Source of the DNA: an uncultured Verrucomicrobiota bacterium
GTDB lineage: Bacteria; Verrucomicrobiota; Kiritimatiellia; RFP12; UBA1067
Assembly (NCBI GenBank): GCA_946543025.1
Contig: CAMNLN010000024.1
Span: 1-18,935 of the forward strand
Direction: 5' to 3'
Length of the DNA: 18,935 nucleotides
The notes beneath the pieces are model-generated. The model searched no databases. It saw only the letters and a list, made by a program, of their open reading frames with translations, and was not told the origin of the DNA. Positions 7,707 through 14,601 of this stretch are shown one piece after another. Positions within the stretch are counted from its first letter, which is position 1; every line of letters starts with the position of its first letter. Both the position numbers and the translations under genes were made by a program.

Positions 7707-8576
7707 ATGAAACAGCAATTCAGATACTTTCCTACGAACGAGCGGCAACGAGACTGGGGATTGTACGTGACCTGCGCCGGACACGCCAGCTACGCCGCTG
7801 ACGCTCCTTTCCCTTCCCACGATCACCCAGACGAGTATTTCTTCAGCTGGGATATCGGCCGTACGTTGAACGAATGGCAACTCGTCTATGTCTCGGCCGG
7901 CGGCGGCATCGTCGATTTCGAAAACGGCCGCTTCCCCGTCAAGGCTGGCACCCTCGTCGTGCTCACGCCCGGCCACTGGCACCGTTACCGTCCCCATCGA
8001 CGGACGGGCTGGACAACCTCGTGGTTCGGCTTCGGCGGCGAGGCCGCGAAACCGCTGATGGGGCCGATGTTCTTCACGCGCTGCGGCGAAGTCCGTACGG
8101 TCGAGAACAATCCACGGTTCGTCCAAGATTTCAACCGGCTCGTGGAACGGCTGATCAACGACGGCGCAGGCATGGCCTTCGCGTCGGCCGCGCGCATTCC
8201 CCTTGTCATTTCCACGCTGCTGGAGGCGGGCCTGGAAACGGACGCCGCCATGCGCCGCACCGACATCGTGCATCGCGCCCAGACACTTATCGCCGAGCAC
8301 GCGTCTGAGATCGTGGACTTCGAGAGGCTCGCAGACTCGCTCGGCATCCCCTACCGCACGCTACGCTACGCGTTCGCGAAGGAAACCGATCTCTCGCCGC
8401 TCCAGTATCAGCTGTCGATCCGCCTTGCGCGCGCGAAAAACCTGCTACGTTCAAGCGACATGCCGATTGCCGAAATTGCGCGCACCCTCGGATTCAACTC
8501 GCCCGGACACTTCTCCCACTTTTTCCGCGACAAGACCGGCCACTCCCCGGCCGCCTACCGCAAGACGTCCGTCTGA
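7707..8576 (+). CDS. AraC-family transcriptional regulator with cupin-like sensor domain
   Basis: From ATG 7707 the protein has 289 residues. The N-terminal half looks like an AraC-type cupin sugar-sensing domain, with HDHPDEYF (38-45), LVYVSAGGG (59-67) and PGHWHRYRP (88-96). The C-terminal half holds two helix-turn-helix units: LADSLGIPYRTLRYAF at about 207-222, and IAEIARTLGFNSPGHFSHFF at about 254-272, the classic AraC signature. Earlier in-frame ATGs at 7632 and 7653 exist, but they would put the candidate operator inside the gene and add cysteine/tryptophan-rich residues with no family match. No clear Shine-Dalgarno precedes any of the three. The gene is divergent from the sugar operon and probably activates it when its sugar is bound. 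Its own promoter was not identified. It ends 7 bp from the convergent GH115 gene. Confidence 0.9.
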   Translation: MKQQFRYFPTNERQRDWGLYVTCAGHASYAADAPFPSHDHPDEYFFSWDIGRTLNEWQLVYVSAGGGIVDFENGRFPVKAGTLVVLTPGHWHRYRPHRRTGWTTSWFGFGGEAAKPLMGPMFFTRCGEVRTVENNPRFVQDFNRLVERLINDGAGMAFASAARIPLVISTLLEAGLETDAAMRRTDIVHRAQTLIAEHASEIVDFERLADSLGIPYRTLRYAFAKETDLSPLQYQLSIRLARAKNLLRSSDMPIAEIARTLGFNSPGHFSHFFRDKTGHSPAAYRKTSV

Positions 8577-8583
8577 CGCCGCG

Positions 8584-10653
8584 TCACCTGAGCTTCTCGA
8601 CAAGCGCGGCCGTCTTCTCGCGCATGTCGTTGAGGTTGATCTTGCGGCAGTCGCGGTACCAGTTCTCCCATTGCCCCGCGCAATAGTCCTTGGCGCGTGC
8701 AAGGATCGCGTCCATCCGCGCGAGCGCGGCCGCCGCGTGGGCGCGCGCCGACGCGCAATCGCCAAGGCCGAGGCTCTCCCGCGTGCGGATCAACTCGCCG
8801 CACCAGTCAGAGAGGTCGCGCATCAGCTCGGCGGGATAGACGAGCGTCGTAAGCGCGAACGTTCGCTCGCTCTCCGGCAACCCCGCGTACAGCCCGCGCG
8901 CCAGCTCCGCCGCAAGGGTATAGGTGGCGGTCTGCGAGGCGAGGCGCGCATAGGCGTCGCGCGGGTTGTCGATGGGCGGACCGACCACCGCCGCGAGCGC
9001 CTCGTAGAACGCGTCCTTTCCTTTCAACGGGGCGTACGACCGCTCGAACGGCTCGGCGTCGATCTTTGGCGCGTGGCCAAGCTCCTTCTCGACCTGGCGG
9101 ATCATGCGCAGGCCGCGATTCTTGAGAAGTCCGTCCAGAAAGACGGGCTGTCCGCTCGTAGGATGGAGCGCGAGCGCGTGGTAATAGGTGTTGTAGGCCG
9201 TCAGCCAGTCGTCGCGCCGCGCGAAATAGTGCCGCGCGATCCAGTCCTTCGTCCATGCCTCAGGATCGAACGCGCCAAGGTTCCAGAGCATCTTCGCGGT
9301 CGCGTCGATCCCGTAGACGAATTCCCGGACGTCGCTCACGTTGAAGATGGCGTAGGTGGCCGCCCCCTTCTCCCGCGCCTGCCGCATCATGTCGTAAGTC
9401 TTCGCGGCCGGCACGAGCGAGGCGAGGTGCGGCCCCGAGCCGATCAGCCCGTGGTGGTAGTAGACGCCGTAGCGGAAGCGGTCCTCGCGCGCCGTCCGGT
9501 AAAAGTCCGGCGGCCACGCCCAGCCCGCGCAGTTGTCGGCGAAGACGACGATCGTGCCGTCGGGTATCTTCAGCAGGCCCTTCTGGTTGAAGACGGACCC
9601 TTCGGCCCACAGCGTCGTCGAGACGAGCCGCCCGTCCTTCGGCACGCCGATCTCGTCGAGGATCGCCACCTGCCTCGCCATCGCGTCGGAGATGATCTGC
9701 GCGCGCGTCGCGTCGTCCGCCGGCGTGTTCGGATCTGACCGCCACATCGGACGGTCCGCGATGCCGCGCAAGCCGATCTGCCAGATGACGTTCGGGTACT
9801 TCGCCCAGCGTTTCGCCGCCGCGCGCCACACCTCCTCGATCTCGCGCGGATGGCTGTAGTAGGAGTACTTCAGGTCCTTGCCGCGATCCTTCCAGTACTT
9901 GAAGAACGTGAACGCGCTCACGCCCATCGGCTCCACGTGGTGCATGGAGAGATAGACGCCGCGCGCCGCGCAGATTTCCACCAGCTTCTCCTCGGGCGGA
10001 TTCATGACGTTGATGAAGCTCGCGGGGATGATCAGGTTGTAGCGGCAGCGCACGAGCGCCTCGGCCACGCGCTCCATCACGGCGGGGTTGACCACGTCCG
10101 AGTAGAACGGATAGTCGAGGAACCGCTTGCCGCCCGAAGGATGCCATGCCGTGAGAAGGTCTTCGTCGTTGATGAACCAGCCCCGGAACCTGAACGTGGG
10201 CGACGCCTGTCGTATCTCCACCGCGTCCCACGCGAGCGTTTCCGCCTTCGGATAGGGCGTCCCGTTCCAAAACGCGAGCGGATCGACCTTGAGATAGCGC
10301 TCGATGAAGTCGTAGAGGCCGAACATCGTGCCGCGCGCGTCGCTGCCCGCGATGGCGAGCACGCCGTCCTTCACCGTCACGGCGTACGCTTCCCATGCGC
10401 CGCGCGGCTTCGTGGCGACGAACACGTCGCCGGCGCGCGGCACGTTGCCACGCACGAGCGCGAGGTCGACGCCCGTGATTCTCTTCACGTCGTTCGTCAG
10501 GTCCTGCGCGGCGCGCAGCACGTAGCCCGGCTCGCTCTCGCCCACCACCACGCGCGCCCGCGCGCTGGGCGAGACGAGCGAGAAACCGTTTGCCGCCCGT
10601 GCGGCGGACAGGGCAACCAGAACGCAGCCCAACGCCTTCATTTGCTTCGTCAT
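8584..10653 (-). CDS. Exported GH115 alpha-glucuronidase-like glycoside hydrolase
   Basis: The protein has 689 residues, with a signal peptide (MTKQMKALGCVLVALSAARA, cut after about residue 20). An N-terminal domain of the GH67/GH115 type ends with LAIAGSDARGTMFGLYDFIE (99-118). The catalytic part opens with FRFRGWFINDED (154-165), the GH115 signature, followed by EEKLVEICAARGVYLSMHH (221-239) and VEPM (240-243), corresponding to the family HxEPM motif. A YYHHGLIGSGPHLAS stretch is also family-like, and the end is helical. GH115 enzymes remove glucuronic acid or its 4-O-methyl ester from xylan and arabinogalactan. This copy is shorter than the usual 800-1,000 residues. The start follows GGGAG and lies 24 nt behind the last gene of the pilus cluster, so it may share that transcript. 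Convergent overlap with the AraC gene is avoided by only 7 bp. Confidence 0.8.
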   Translation of the reverse strand: MTKQMKALGCVLVALSAARAANGFSLVSPSARARVVVGESEPGYVLRAAQDLTNDVKRITGVDLALVRGNVPRAGDVFVATKPRGAWEAYAVTVKDGVLAIAGSDARGTMFGLYDFIERYLKVDPLAFWNGTPYPKAETLAWDAVEIRQASPTFRFRGWFINDEDLLTAWHPSGGKRFLDYPFYSDVVNPAVMERVAEALVRCRYNLIIPASFINVMNPPEEKLVEICAARGVYLSMHHVEPMGVSAFTFFKYWKDRGKDLKYSYYSHPREIEEVWRAAAKRWAKYPNVIWQIGLRGIADRPMWRSDPNTPADDATRAQIISDAMARQVAILDEIGVPKDGRLVSTTLWAEGSVFNQKGLLKIPDGTIVVFADNCAGWAWPPDFYRTAREDRFRYGVYYHHGLIGSGPHLASLVPAAKTYDMMRQAREKGAATYAIFNVSDVREFVYGIDATAKMLWNLGAFDPEAWTKDWIARHYFARRDDWLTAYNTYYHALALHPTSGQPVFLDGLLKNRGLRMIRQVEKELGHAPKIDAEPFERSYAPLKGKDAFYEALAAVVGPPIDNPRDAYARLASQTATYTLAAELARGLYAGLPESERTFALTTLVYPAELMRDLSDWCGELIRTRESLGLGDCASARAHAAAALARMDAILARAKDYCAGQWENWYRDCRKINLNDMREKTAALVEKLR

Positions 10654-10677
10654 CGCATCGCTCCCGTTGAAGAATCG

Positions 10678-11043
10678 TCAGAGTCCTTTCGGACGCTGGA
10701 TGGCCGTCAGACGCGTGCCCGCAGCAATTTCCTCCGCGAGGATGGCCGCCACCGCGTCGCCGCGCGTAAAGACCAGCATGTCGCGCGTCCGGATCGGCAC
10801 CGCGCTCCAACCCGCCTCGGCGAACGCCGCCCGCGCGCGCGCCAACGCCTCGTCGCGCCCGCCCGGCACGACGGTGCAGACGAACGAACCGCCGCCCTTC
10901 GTGGCGTACGCGCTGTCTGGGTTGCCGCTCGCGAACGCCGGCATCGCCTCCGGCCAGGCCGCCAACCTCCCGCCGGAGACGGGTCGTTGCCAGAACCATG
11001 CGCCGAAAAACGCGGAACCGAGGAGGACGATCAGCGTCTTCAC
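10678..11043 (-). CDS. Exported or membrane-anchored 121-residue protein of unknown function
   Basis: I do not recognise this family. The start is GTG 11043, which overlaps the TGA of the upstream TadE-like gene (GTGA) and follows GGGAGG with 6-nt spacing. Residues 1-20 are hydrophobic after one lysine (KTLIVLLGSAFFGAWFW), so it is either secreted or held by an N-terminal anchor. The rest is a compact alpha/beta-like stretch of about 95 residues with a GGGSFVCTVVPGGRDEALAR segment and a final ILAEEIAAGTRLTAIQRPKG. There is one cysteine. Tight coupling to TadE and TadG genes suggests a role in the same surface structure, which is inferred from position only. Confidence 0.7.
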   Translation of the reverse strand: MKTLIVLLGSAFFGAWFWQRPVSGGRLAAWPEAMPAFASGNPDSAYATKGGGSFVCTVVPGGRDEALARARAAFAEAGWSAVPIRTRDMLVFTRGDAVAAILAEEIAAGTRLTAIQRPKGL

Positions 11044-11516
11044 AGTCCGCCTCCCACGGTCTTAAGCCCGCCCATCGCAGGTAGGTAAAGTTCCTCGGAA
11101 AGCATGCCCTCGTCGTCCACCAGCATCTCGCCGCCCGCGAACAGCCTAAAGCGGAAATCCTTCTTTCGTCCGCCGGGGATCAGGCGTCCCGCCGAAACGC
11201 CGTTGCCGTGCCATTCGGCAAAACGCGGCTCGTCCGGCAGTTCGTTGATTGGATACGCCCACGGATCTCCTGCGGCGGCTTCGGCCGGAGGATGCGCGTG
11301 AGAGGTGAAGGCCGCCGCGTTCCCCAAGTCGTCCGACCCTTCCGCCGATCCGAGCGCGGAGATGCCGGCGTCGCACCGCGCCTCGCTCTGCAGCTCGATG
11401 TTCTTGAGGTAGACGGGCGCGAAGCCCACGAGCGCCGCGAGGATGAGCGAAAGGACGAACACGCCGATGGCGAACTCGATCGCCGCCTGGCCGCAACTTG
11501 CCAGCCTAGTGCGCAT
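11040..11516 (-). CDS. TadE-like pilus-associated protein (second copy)
   Basis: The protein has 158 residues. A basic N-terminus (MRTRLASC) leads to GQAAIEFAIGVFVLSLILAA, the TadE/pseudopilin pattern, with glutamate at position +5 after the predicted Gly-Gln cleavage site and a transmembrane helix. The soluble part (about 120 residues) has no recognised domain. TadE-like minor pseudopilins act in Tad pilus assembly in the cell envelope. The start at 11516 has a strong GGGAGGAGG site and overlaps the end of the TadG-like gene by 11 nt; its stop overlaps the next gene by 4 nt. Assignment rests on the N-terminal segment only. Confidence 0.8.
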   Translation of the reverse strand: MRTRLASCGQAAIEFAIGVFVLSLILAALVGFAPVYLKNIELQSEARCDAGISALGSAEGSDDLGNAAAFTSHAHPPAEAAAGDPWAYPINELPDEPRFAEWHGNGVSAGRLIPGGRKKDFRFRLFAGGEMLVDDEGMLSEELYLPAMGGLKTVGGGL

Positions 11517-12909
11517 AGTGGGTGCCTCCTCCCTCGCCGTGGCCGCTCGTCGGCGGCTCGCACACCTCGTCGTGCGCGTGGTTCATCAGGTATTCGCCGC
11601 CGGCGCGCGTGTAGCCAGGCTCGTCCCATTTGTCGAGGATGCGGCAATAGGAACATCCAGGCACCCGAATCTTGTTCGGCACGTGTACGCGCACGTGCGC
11701 GAGCCATTCCTCGTCGGCCGCGCCAAGGTTCCCCTCGCCCACGCCGCCGATCGGGATGAGCCGCGTAAACTTGAACGACGGCAGCACGAGCGGCGCGCCG
11801 GGCAGCACGTCGATCACGCGCCGTCCGTCCTCGTCGCCGAAGGGCTTCGCGGCCGCCGTCCACGTGAAGACGTTCGTCACGGCTATTTCCGACAGCGTCG
11901 GCAACATGTCGCGTACGCGACAGGCCGCCGCCGCGCCCATCACGTTGTAGGACTGCTTCACCGATCCCATCAGCGGAAAGCGCGTCTCCCCGCCCCGGTC
12001 AAGCTCGCGCCAGTCGCGCCACCAGTTGAAATCATAGAGATACCACGGATAGGACATGTCCTCCAGCACGTGAAACTCGTCAATCGCCTGACTCGTGACA
12101 ACGCCGTCCAGCCCAAGCTCGGCGGCGGCGGCAACCAGTTCGTCTTTCACGTTGCCCCCGCCGAATGCAAACGGGGCATGGACGCGCTGTACGCCCACGC
12201 CGAAAAACTCGCTGTTGACCATGTCGTTGCTGATAGATGCGGGAGGAATGTCGCCCCAACCCGGCCACGCGAGCAACGTAGACGTCGCTTTCGCGTGGTT
12301 GCAGCCGAACACGTGGCGGCAGATCGCCGGCCAGTTCCGCGAATCAGCCGCCCGATAGAACGTGCGGGAATAGAGCGGATGCCCGCCCCCCACGGTCACC
12401 GCCGGCAAGAGGCGTGCATTGTCGGCGCCCGCCGCCACGCCATCGGCCGCGATCAGGTGCAGCATGGCCGCGTAGTCGGCACCTTTCTCCGGCCATGCGG
12501 GGCTGACGTACGTTTCGGCCGCGCGGGCGGCATAACGCACGATTTCCGTCATGCCGTCGTCGGGCGGCGCGCCGTTGCGCTTCGCCGTCTCGTTGGCGGC
12601 CCAAAAGCCGACAAGCGGCCCCACGATCGCCAGCCGTTCCTGAAGCGCGACGATGCCCGCCATGGCCGTCTCGTTCGTCTCGCACGCCGCCGCCAGATGC
12701 AGCAGGTTCAGCTCGCCGATCAGGTTGAGCGTCACGCCCTGCCAGCGCGCGGCCATCAGCGCCGCCGCGTCGCCGGCGTTCTGGATACGGTTCTTGTTGC
12801 GGACCGTGAGGAAAATGTCCGACACCATCAGGAACATCATCAGCAGCCCCGCAAGGATGAACGCGAGGATGAGGACGATCTGCCCCGATCTGGCGGTGCG
12901 CCGGTCCAT
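11506..12909 (-). CDS. TadG-like (Flp pilus-assembly TadE/G-like) protein
   Basis: The open frame reaches 13110, but ATG 12909 gives the family start: RTARSGQIVLILAFILAGLL as an N-terminal membrane helix, then VRNKNRIQNAGDAAALMAA, the conserved TadE/G-like segment after the helix. The protein has 467 residues, most of them presumably periplasmic, without a von Willebrand A motif that I can see. Three tryptophans and several aromatic residues cluster in the middle (SYPWYLYDFNWWRDW). The C-terminus is histidine- and glycine-rich (GHGEGGGTHYAH), with two cysteines in PGCSYCRI. The start overlaps the upstream TadE-like stop by one base (TGATG) and has no good ribosome site, so translation probably depends on the upstream gene. 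Unlike its four pilin-type neighbours it lacks glutamate +5 after GQ. Confidence 0.8.
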   Translation of the reverse strand: MDRRTARSGQIVLILAFILAGLLMMFLMVSDIFLTVRNKNRIQNAGDAAALMAARWQGVTLNLIGELNLLHLAAACETNETAMAGIVALQERLAIVGPLVGFWAANETAKRNGAPPDDGMTEIVRYAARAAETYVSPAWPEKGADYAAMLHLIAADGVAAGADNARLLPAVTVGGGHPLYSRTFYRAADSRNWPAICRHVFGCNHAKATSTLLAWPGWGDIPPASISNDMVNSEFFGVGVQRVHAPFAFGGGNVKDELVAAAAELGLDGVVTSQAIDEFHVLEDMSYPWYLYDFNWWRDWRELDRGGETRFPLMGSVKQSYNVMGAAAACRVRDMLPTLSEIAVTNVFTWTAAAKPFGDEDGRRVIDVLPGAPLVLPSFKFTRLIPIGGVGEGNLGAADEEWLAHVRVHVPNKIRVPGCSYCRILDKWDEPGYTRAGGEYLMNHAHDEVCEPPTSGHGEGGGTHYAH

Positions 12910-13472
12910 CAGTCGATCCAGTCCGGATAATGCGCCTCGATGCTGTATTCTCCCGCGATGCGCGCGTGGGGCGCGCCGTCCTTCTCGACGGGCGGCGTGC
13001 CGGAGAGGTAGCTTCCGAGGTCGAAGAACTGCGGACGGAGCTGGATGACGCGCGCGGTGAGCTTGGATCCGGCGAGCGGACAAGACACCTGCGTCTTCCC
13101 ATTCCGCCACAGCTCGAAATCAAGCACCTGCTGCGCCTGCGCGCCGTATTCGCACGCCAGGTAGTCGCCGGAACGGCTAATCAGCTCGCGCGTAGAGGGC
13201 CGCGCCCCCGTGTCCGTTTGCGTGTGGCACTCGCCCGCCGCCGCCATCGTGGCGATGTCCGCCGTCTTCTCCAGCATGTAGTCGTTCATGCCCACCGTGC
13301 GGGCGCGCGCCACGCGGCTTGCGGCGTAGTCCACGAGCAGCCTGGCGCGAAGGTTGTCCGCAAACTGGAAGACGGTGTAGAATGCCATGAAAAGGAAGAA
13401 CAGGACGAGGATCGTCTCGACCATCGCCTGCCCTGCCTTGTGCGCACGCACGGGATTGCGTGCGGGGGACAT
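12909..13472 (-). CDS. TadE-like pseudopilin
   Basis: I place the start at ATG 13472, 1 nt after the Flp pilin stop, giving 187 residues; the open frame upstream to 13553 is only read-through. The N-terminus (MSPARNPVRAHKAGQAMVET) is basic, then GQ, glutamate at +5 and a hydrophobic helix (ILVLFFLFMAFYTVFQFA). A second segment, ARLLVDYAASRVARARTVG, matches the region that follows the helix in TadE proteins. There are three cysteines in the soluble part. The product is likely an inner-membrane minor pseudopilin of a Tad/Flp pilus. It sits between the Flp pilin and the TadG-like gene, the normal Tad order. Confidence 0.85.
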   Translation of the reverse strand: MSPARNPVRAHKAGQAMVETILVLFFLFMAFYTVFQFADNLRARLLVDYAASRVARARTVGMNDYMLEKTADIATMAAAGECHTQTDTGARPSTRELISRSGDYLACEYGAQAQQVLDFELWRNGKTQVSCPLAGSKLTARVIQLRPQFFDLGSYLSGTPPVEKDGAPHARIAGEYSIEAHYPDWID

Positions 13473-13473
13473 G

Positions 13474-13707
13474 TCAGTTGCCCAGTTCCTTGATGTTCTT
13501 GGGGCTGGCGGGATCCTCGATCGACTCGACGGCCGACTTCGCCTGGCTGCCAAGGTCGCTGTCGATCGCCTCCGTGGCGCCGGCCACCTTCTTGCCCGTC
13601 GCCTTGCCGAAGTACGTGAACACCGCGATCAGCGAGATCGCGATCAGCGCCACGATGATGATGTACTCCACCATCGTCTGGCCTCTTTTGCTCTTGCGCT
13701 TCATCAT
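13474..13707 (-). CDS. Flp-type IVb pilin (77 residues)
   Basis: The sequence MMKRKSKRGQTMVEY begins with a short basic leader, G-Q at the predicted prepilin peptidase site and glutamate at +5, followed by IIIVALIAISLIAVFTYFG as the hydrophobic assembly helix. This is the Flp/PilA pilin layout; 77 residues is near the usual 55-75. The C-terminal 40 residues are acidic and helical. The AGGAG ribosome site lies 8 nt upstream of the first of two tandem ATG codons. High expression is plausible because it is the major-pilin candidate. It lies 17 nt after a second, smaller pilin-like gene. Confidence 0.9.
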   Translation of the reverse strand: MMKRKSKRGQTMVEYIIIVALIAISLIAVFTYFGKATGKKVAGATEAIDSDLGSQAKSAVESIEDPASPKNIKELGN

Positions 13708-13724
13708 TTTCTTTTCTCCTTACC

Positions 13725-13883
13725 TTACGGATAATCGCTTGTCACCAGCTCCGCCGTCTGTTTCGCGCTTTTGCGCGCGGCGAAGACGAACCGCCCCAGA
13801 GCCCAGACGACCACGATCAGCGCCGTGAACACGAGCACGTATTCAAGCGCAGCCTGGCCCGATCTGCCCCTGCGGCCGCCCAT
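13725..13883 (-). CDS. Small pilin-like / TadE-like membrane peptide (52 residues)
   Basis: This short gene is easily missed by gene finders. It reads MGGRRGRSGQAALEY, then VLVFTALIVVVWALGRFVF and a hydrophilic tail ending in TSDYP. It shares the leader, G-Q site, glutamate at +5 (GQAALE) and hydrophobic helix of Flp pilins, but the part after the helix is only about 20 residues. The start codon lies 3 nt after the thioredoxin-like stop, and the next gene follows at 17 nt, so it is embedded in the operon. It may be a minor pilin, a second Flp subunit or an assembly factor. Conservation of frame, spacing and motif support a real gene. Confidence 0.8.
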   Translation of the reverse strand: MGGRRGRSGQAALEYVLVFTALIVVVWALGRFVFAARKSAKQTAELVTSDYP

Positions 13884-13886
13884 AAC

Positions 13887-14420
13887 CTATTTTTTCTCCG
13901 CGGCGGCAGGCTTCTCGTCCGCCGCAGGTTTCTTCGGCGCGCCCGCCTCCTTGGCAGCTTCCTTCAGCGCCTTCAGGAACGCCTCCGGCCCGCCGCTCTG
14001 GTACCCGCCGAAACGCTTTGCCTCCGTGCCGTCCGGATGAACGAGGATCGAGCACGGAAAGCCACGGATTCCATACTTCTTCAGCAAGCCGCGATTCTGC
14101 TTCTTCGCGAGCGGCGAGAGAATGTTCTGGTCCTGCGGCATGTCGATCAGCACCAGCTCGAAGTCCTTCTTCGCCTCGCGGACGAACTTCTTGTCGGAGT
14201 AGATGTCCTTATCCATCTTTACGCACCAGCCGCACCAGTCGGAACCGGAGAACGCGAGGAGGATGTACTTGTCTCCCGCCGCAGCCGCCTTCTGCGCCGC
14301 GGCGAAGTCCTCGCCCCAGCCCGACGGCACGCTCTTGGAGAGCTTCGCGGCCGTCGCCGCCACGCTCGCGCACACGCACAGGGCGACCAGCGCCCGCCTG
14401 ATTCCTGGATTGAAAGCCAT
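13887..14420 (-). CDS. Exported thioredoxin-fold protein with CGWC motif
   Basis: I chose ATG 14420, which follows AGGAAGGA with 7-nt spacing, giving 177 residues; the open frame to 14528 has no start support. Residues 1-25 are a signal peptide (IRRALVALCVCASVAATAA). The thioredoxin fold shows LLAFSGSDWCGWCVKMDKDI with catalytic C63 and C66, then VLIDMPQD and the cis-proline loop GIRGFPCS (P122). The match is to the thioredoxin-7 type of periplasmic thiol proteins. C123 directly after the cis-proline is unusual and might affect partner choice. The tail (161-177) is Lys/Ala/Glu/Pro-rich. It is the first gene of the pilus cluster and may form disulfides in the cysteine-containing TadE/TadG-like proteins; that role is inferred from context. 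Confidence 0.85.
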   Translation of the reverse strand: MAFNPGIRRALVALCVCASVAATAAKLSKSVPSGWGEDFAAAQKAAAAGDKYILLAFSGSDWCGWCVKMDKDIYSDKKFVREAKKDFELVLIDMPQDQNILSPLAKKQNRGLLKKYGIRGFPCSILVHPDGTEAKRFGGYQSGGPEAFLKALKEAAKEAGAPKKPAADEKPAAAEKK

Positions 14421-14499
14421 ATCCATTTCCTTCCTGTCTGTTAGAACGAAACCGCACGACGAAATCAACAGCGATCCGACGCAAGTTTCCACGCGGACA

Positions 14500-14528
14500 A
14501 GTTTAGCAGTTTCCCAATCCGACGGCAA
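14500..14528 (-). promoter_or_regulatory. Sigma70-like promoter of the thioredoxin-Tad operon
   Basis: On the minus strand TTGCCG (14523-14528) and TAAACT (14500-14505) are 17 bp apart. The start of transcription would be near 14493, giving a leader of about 70 nt before ATG 14420. No riboswitch or clear hairpin was recognised in this leader. Confidence 0.55.
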
Positions 14529-14542
14529 GGCGAAAGTGCATC

Positions 14543-14571
14543 TTGCCAGAGTCCCGTCCGTCTGCTATTCT
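14543..14571 (+). promoter_or_regulatory. Sigma70-like promoter of the phosphatase-fold lipoprotein gene
   Basis: TTGCCA (14543-14548) and TATTCT (14566-14571) are separated by the optimal 17 bp. Transcription would begin near 14578, about 24 nt before ATG 14602. Its -35 lies only 14 bp from the -35 of the divergent Tad-operon promoter, so the two may share control. Confidence 0.6.
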
Positions 14572-14601
14572 ATTTACCCGTCACCCATCAAAGGAACAAA
14601 C

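Noticed and set aside
8569..8600. Short inverted repeats between the convergent AraC and GH115 genes
   Set aside because: Stems are 4-5 bp with loops of 2-3 nt and there is no T tract; not credible as a terminator.
8203..9738. 511-codon plus-strand frame overlapping the AraC gene and GH115
   Set aside because: It runs out of frame through the AraC helix-turn-helix region and then antisense through GH115; both real genes have clear domain matches.
9850..11088. 412-codon plus-strand frame opposite GH115 and the 121-residue gene
   Set aside because: The composition is shadow-like, with no family motif and no ribosome site.
12910..13110. N-terminal extension of the TadG-like frame
   Set aside because: The extra 67 residues are arginine-rich, overlap the TadE-like gene and precede the family-typical start at 12909.
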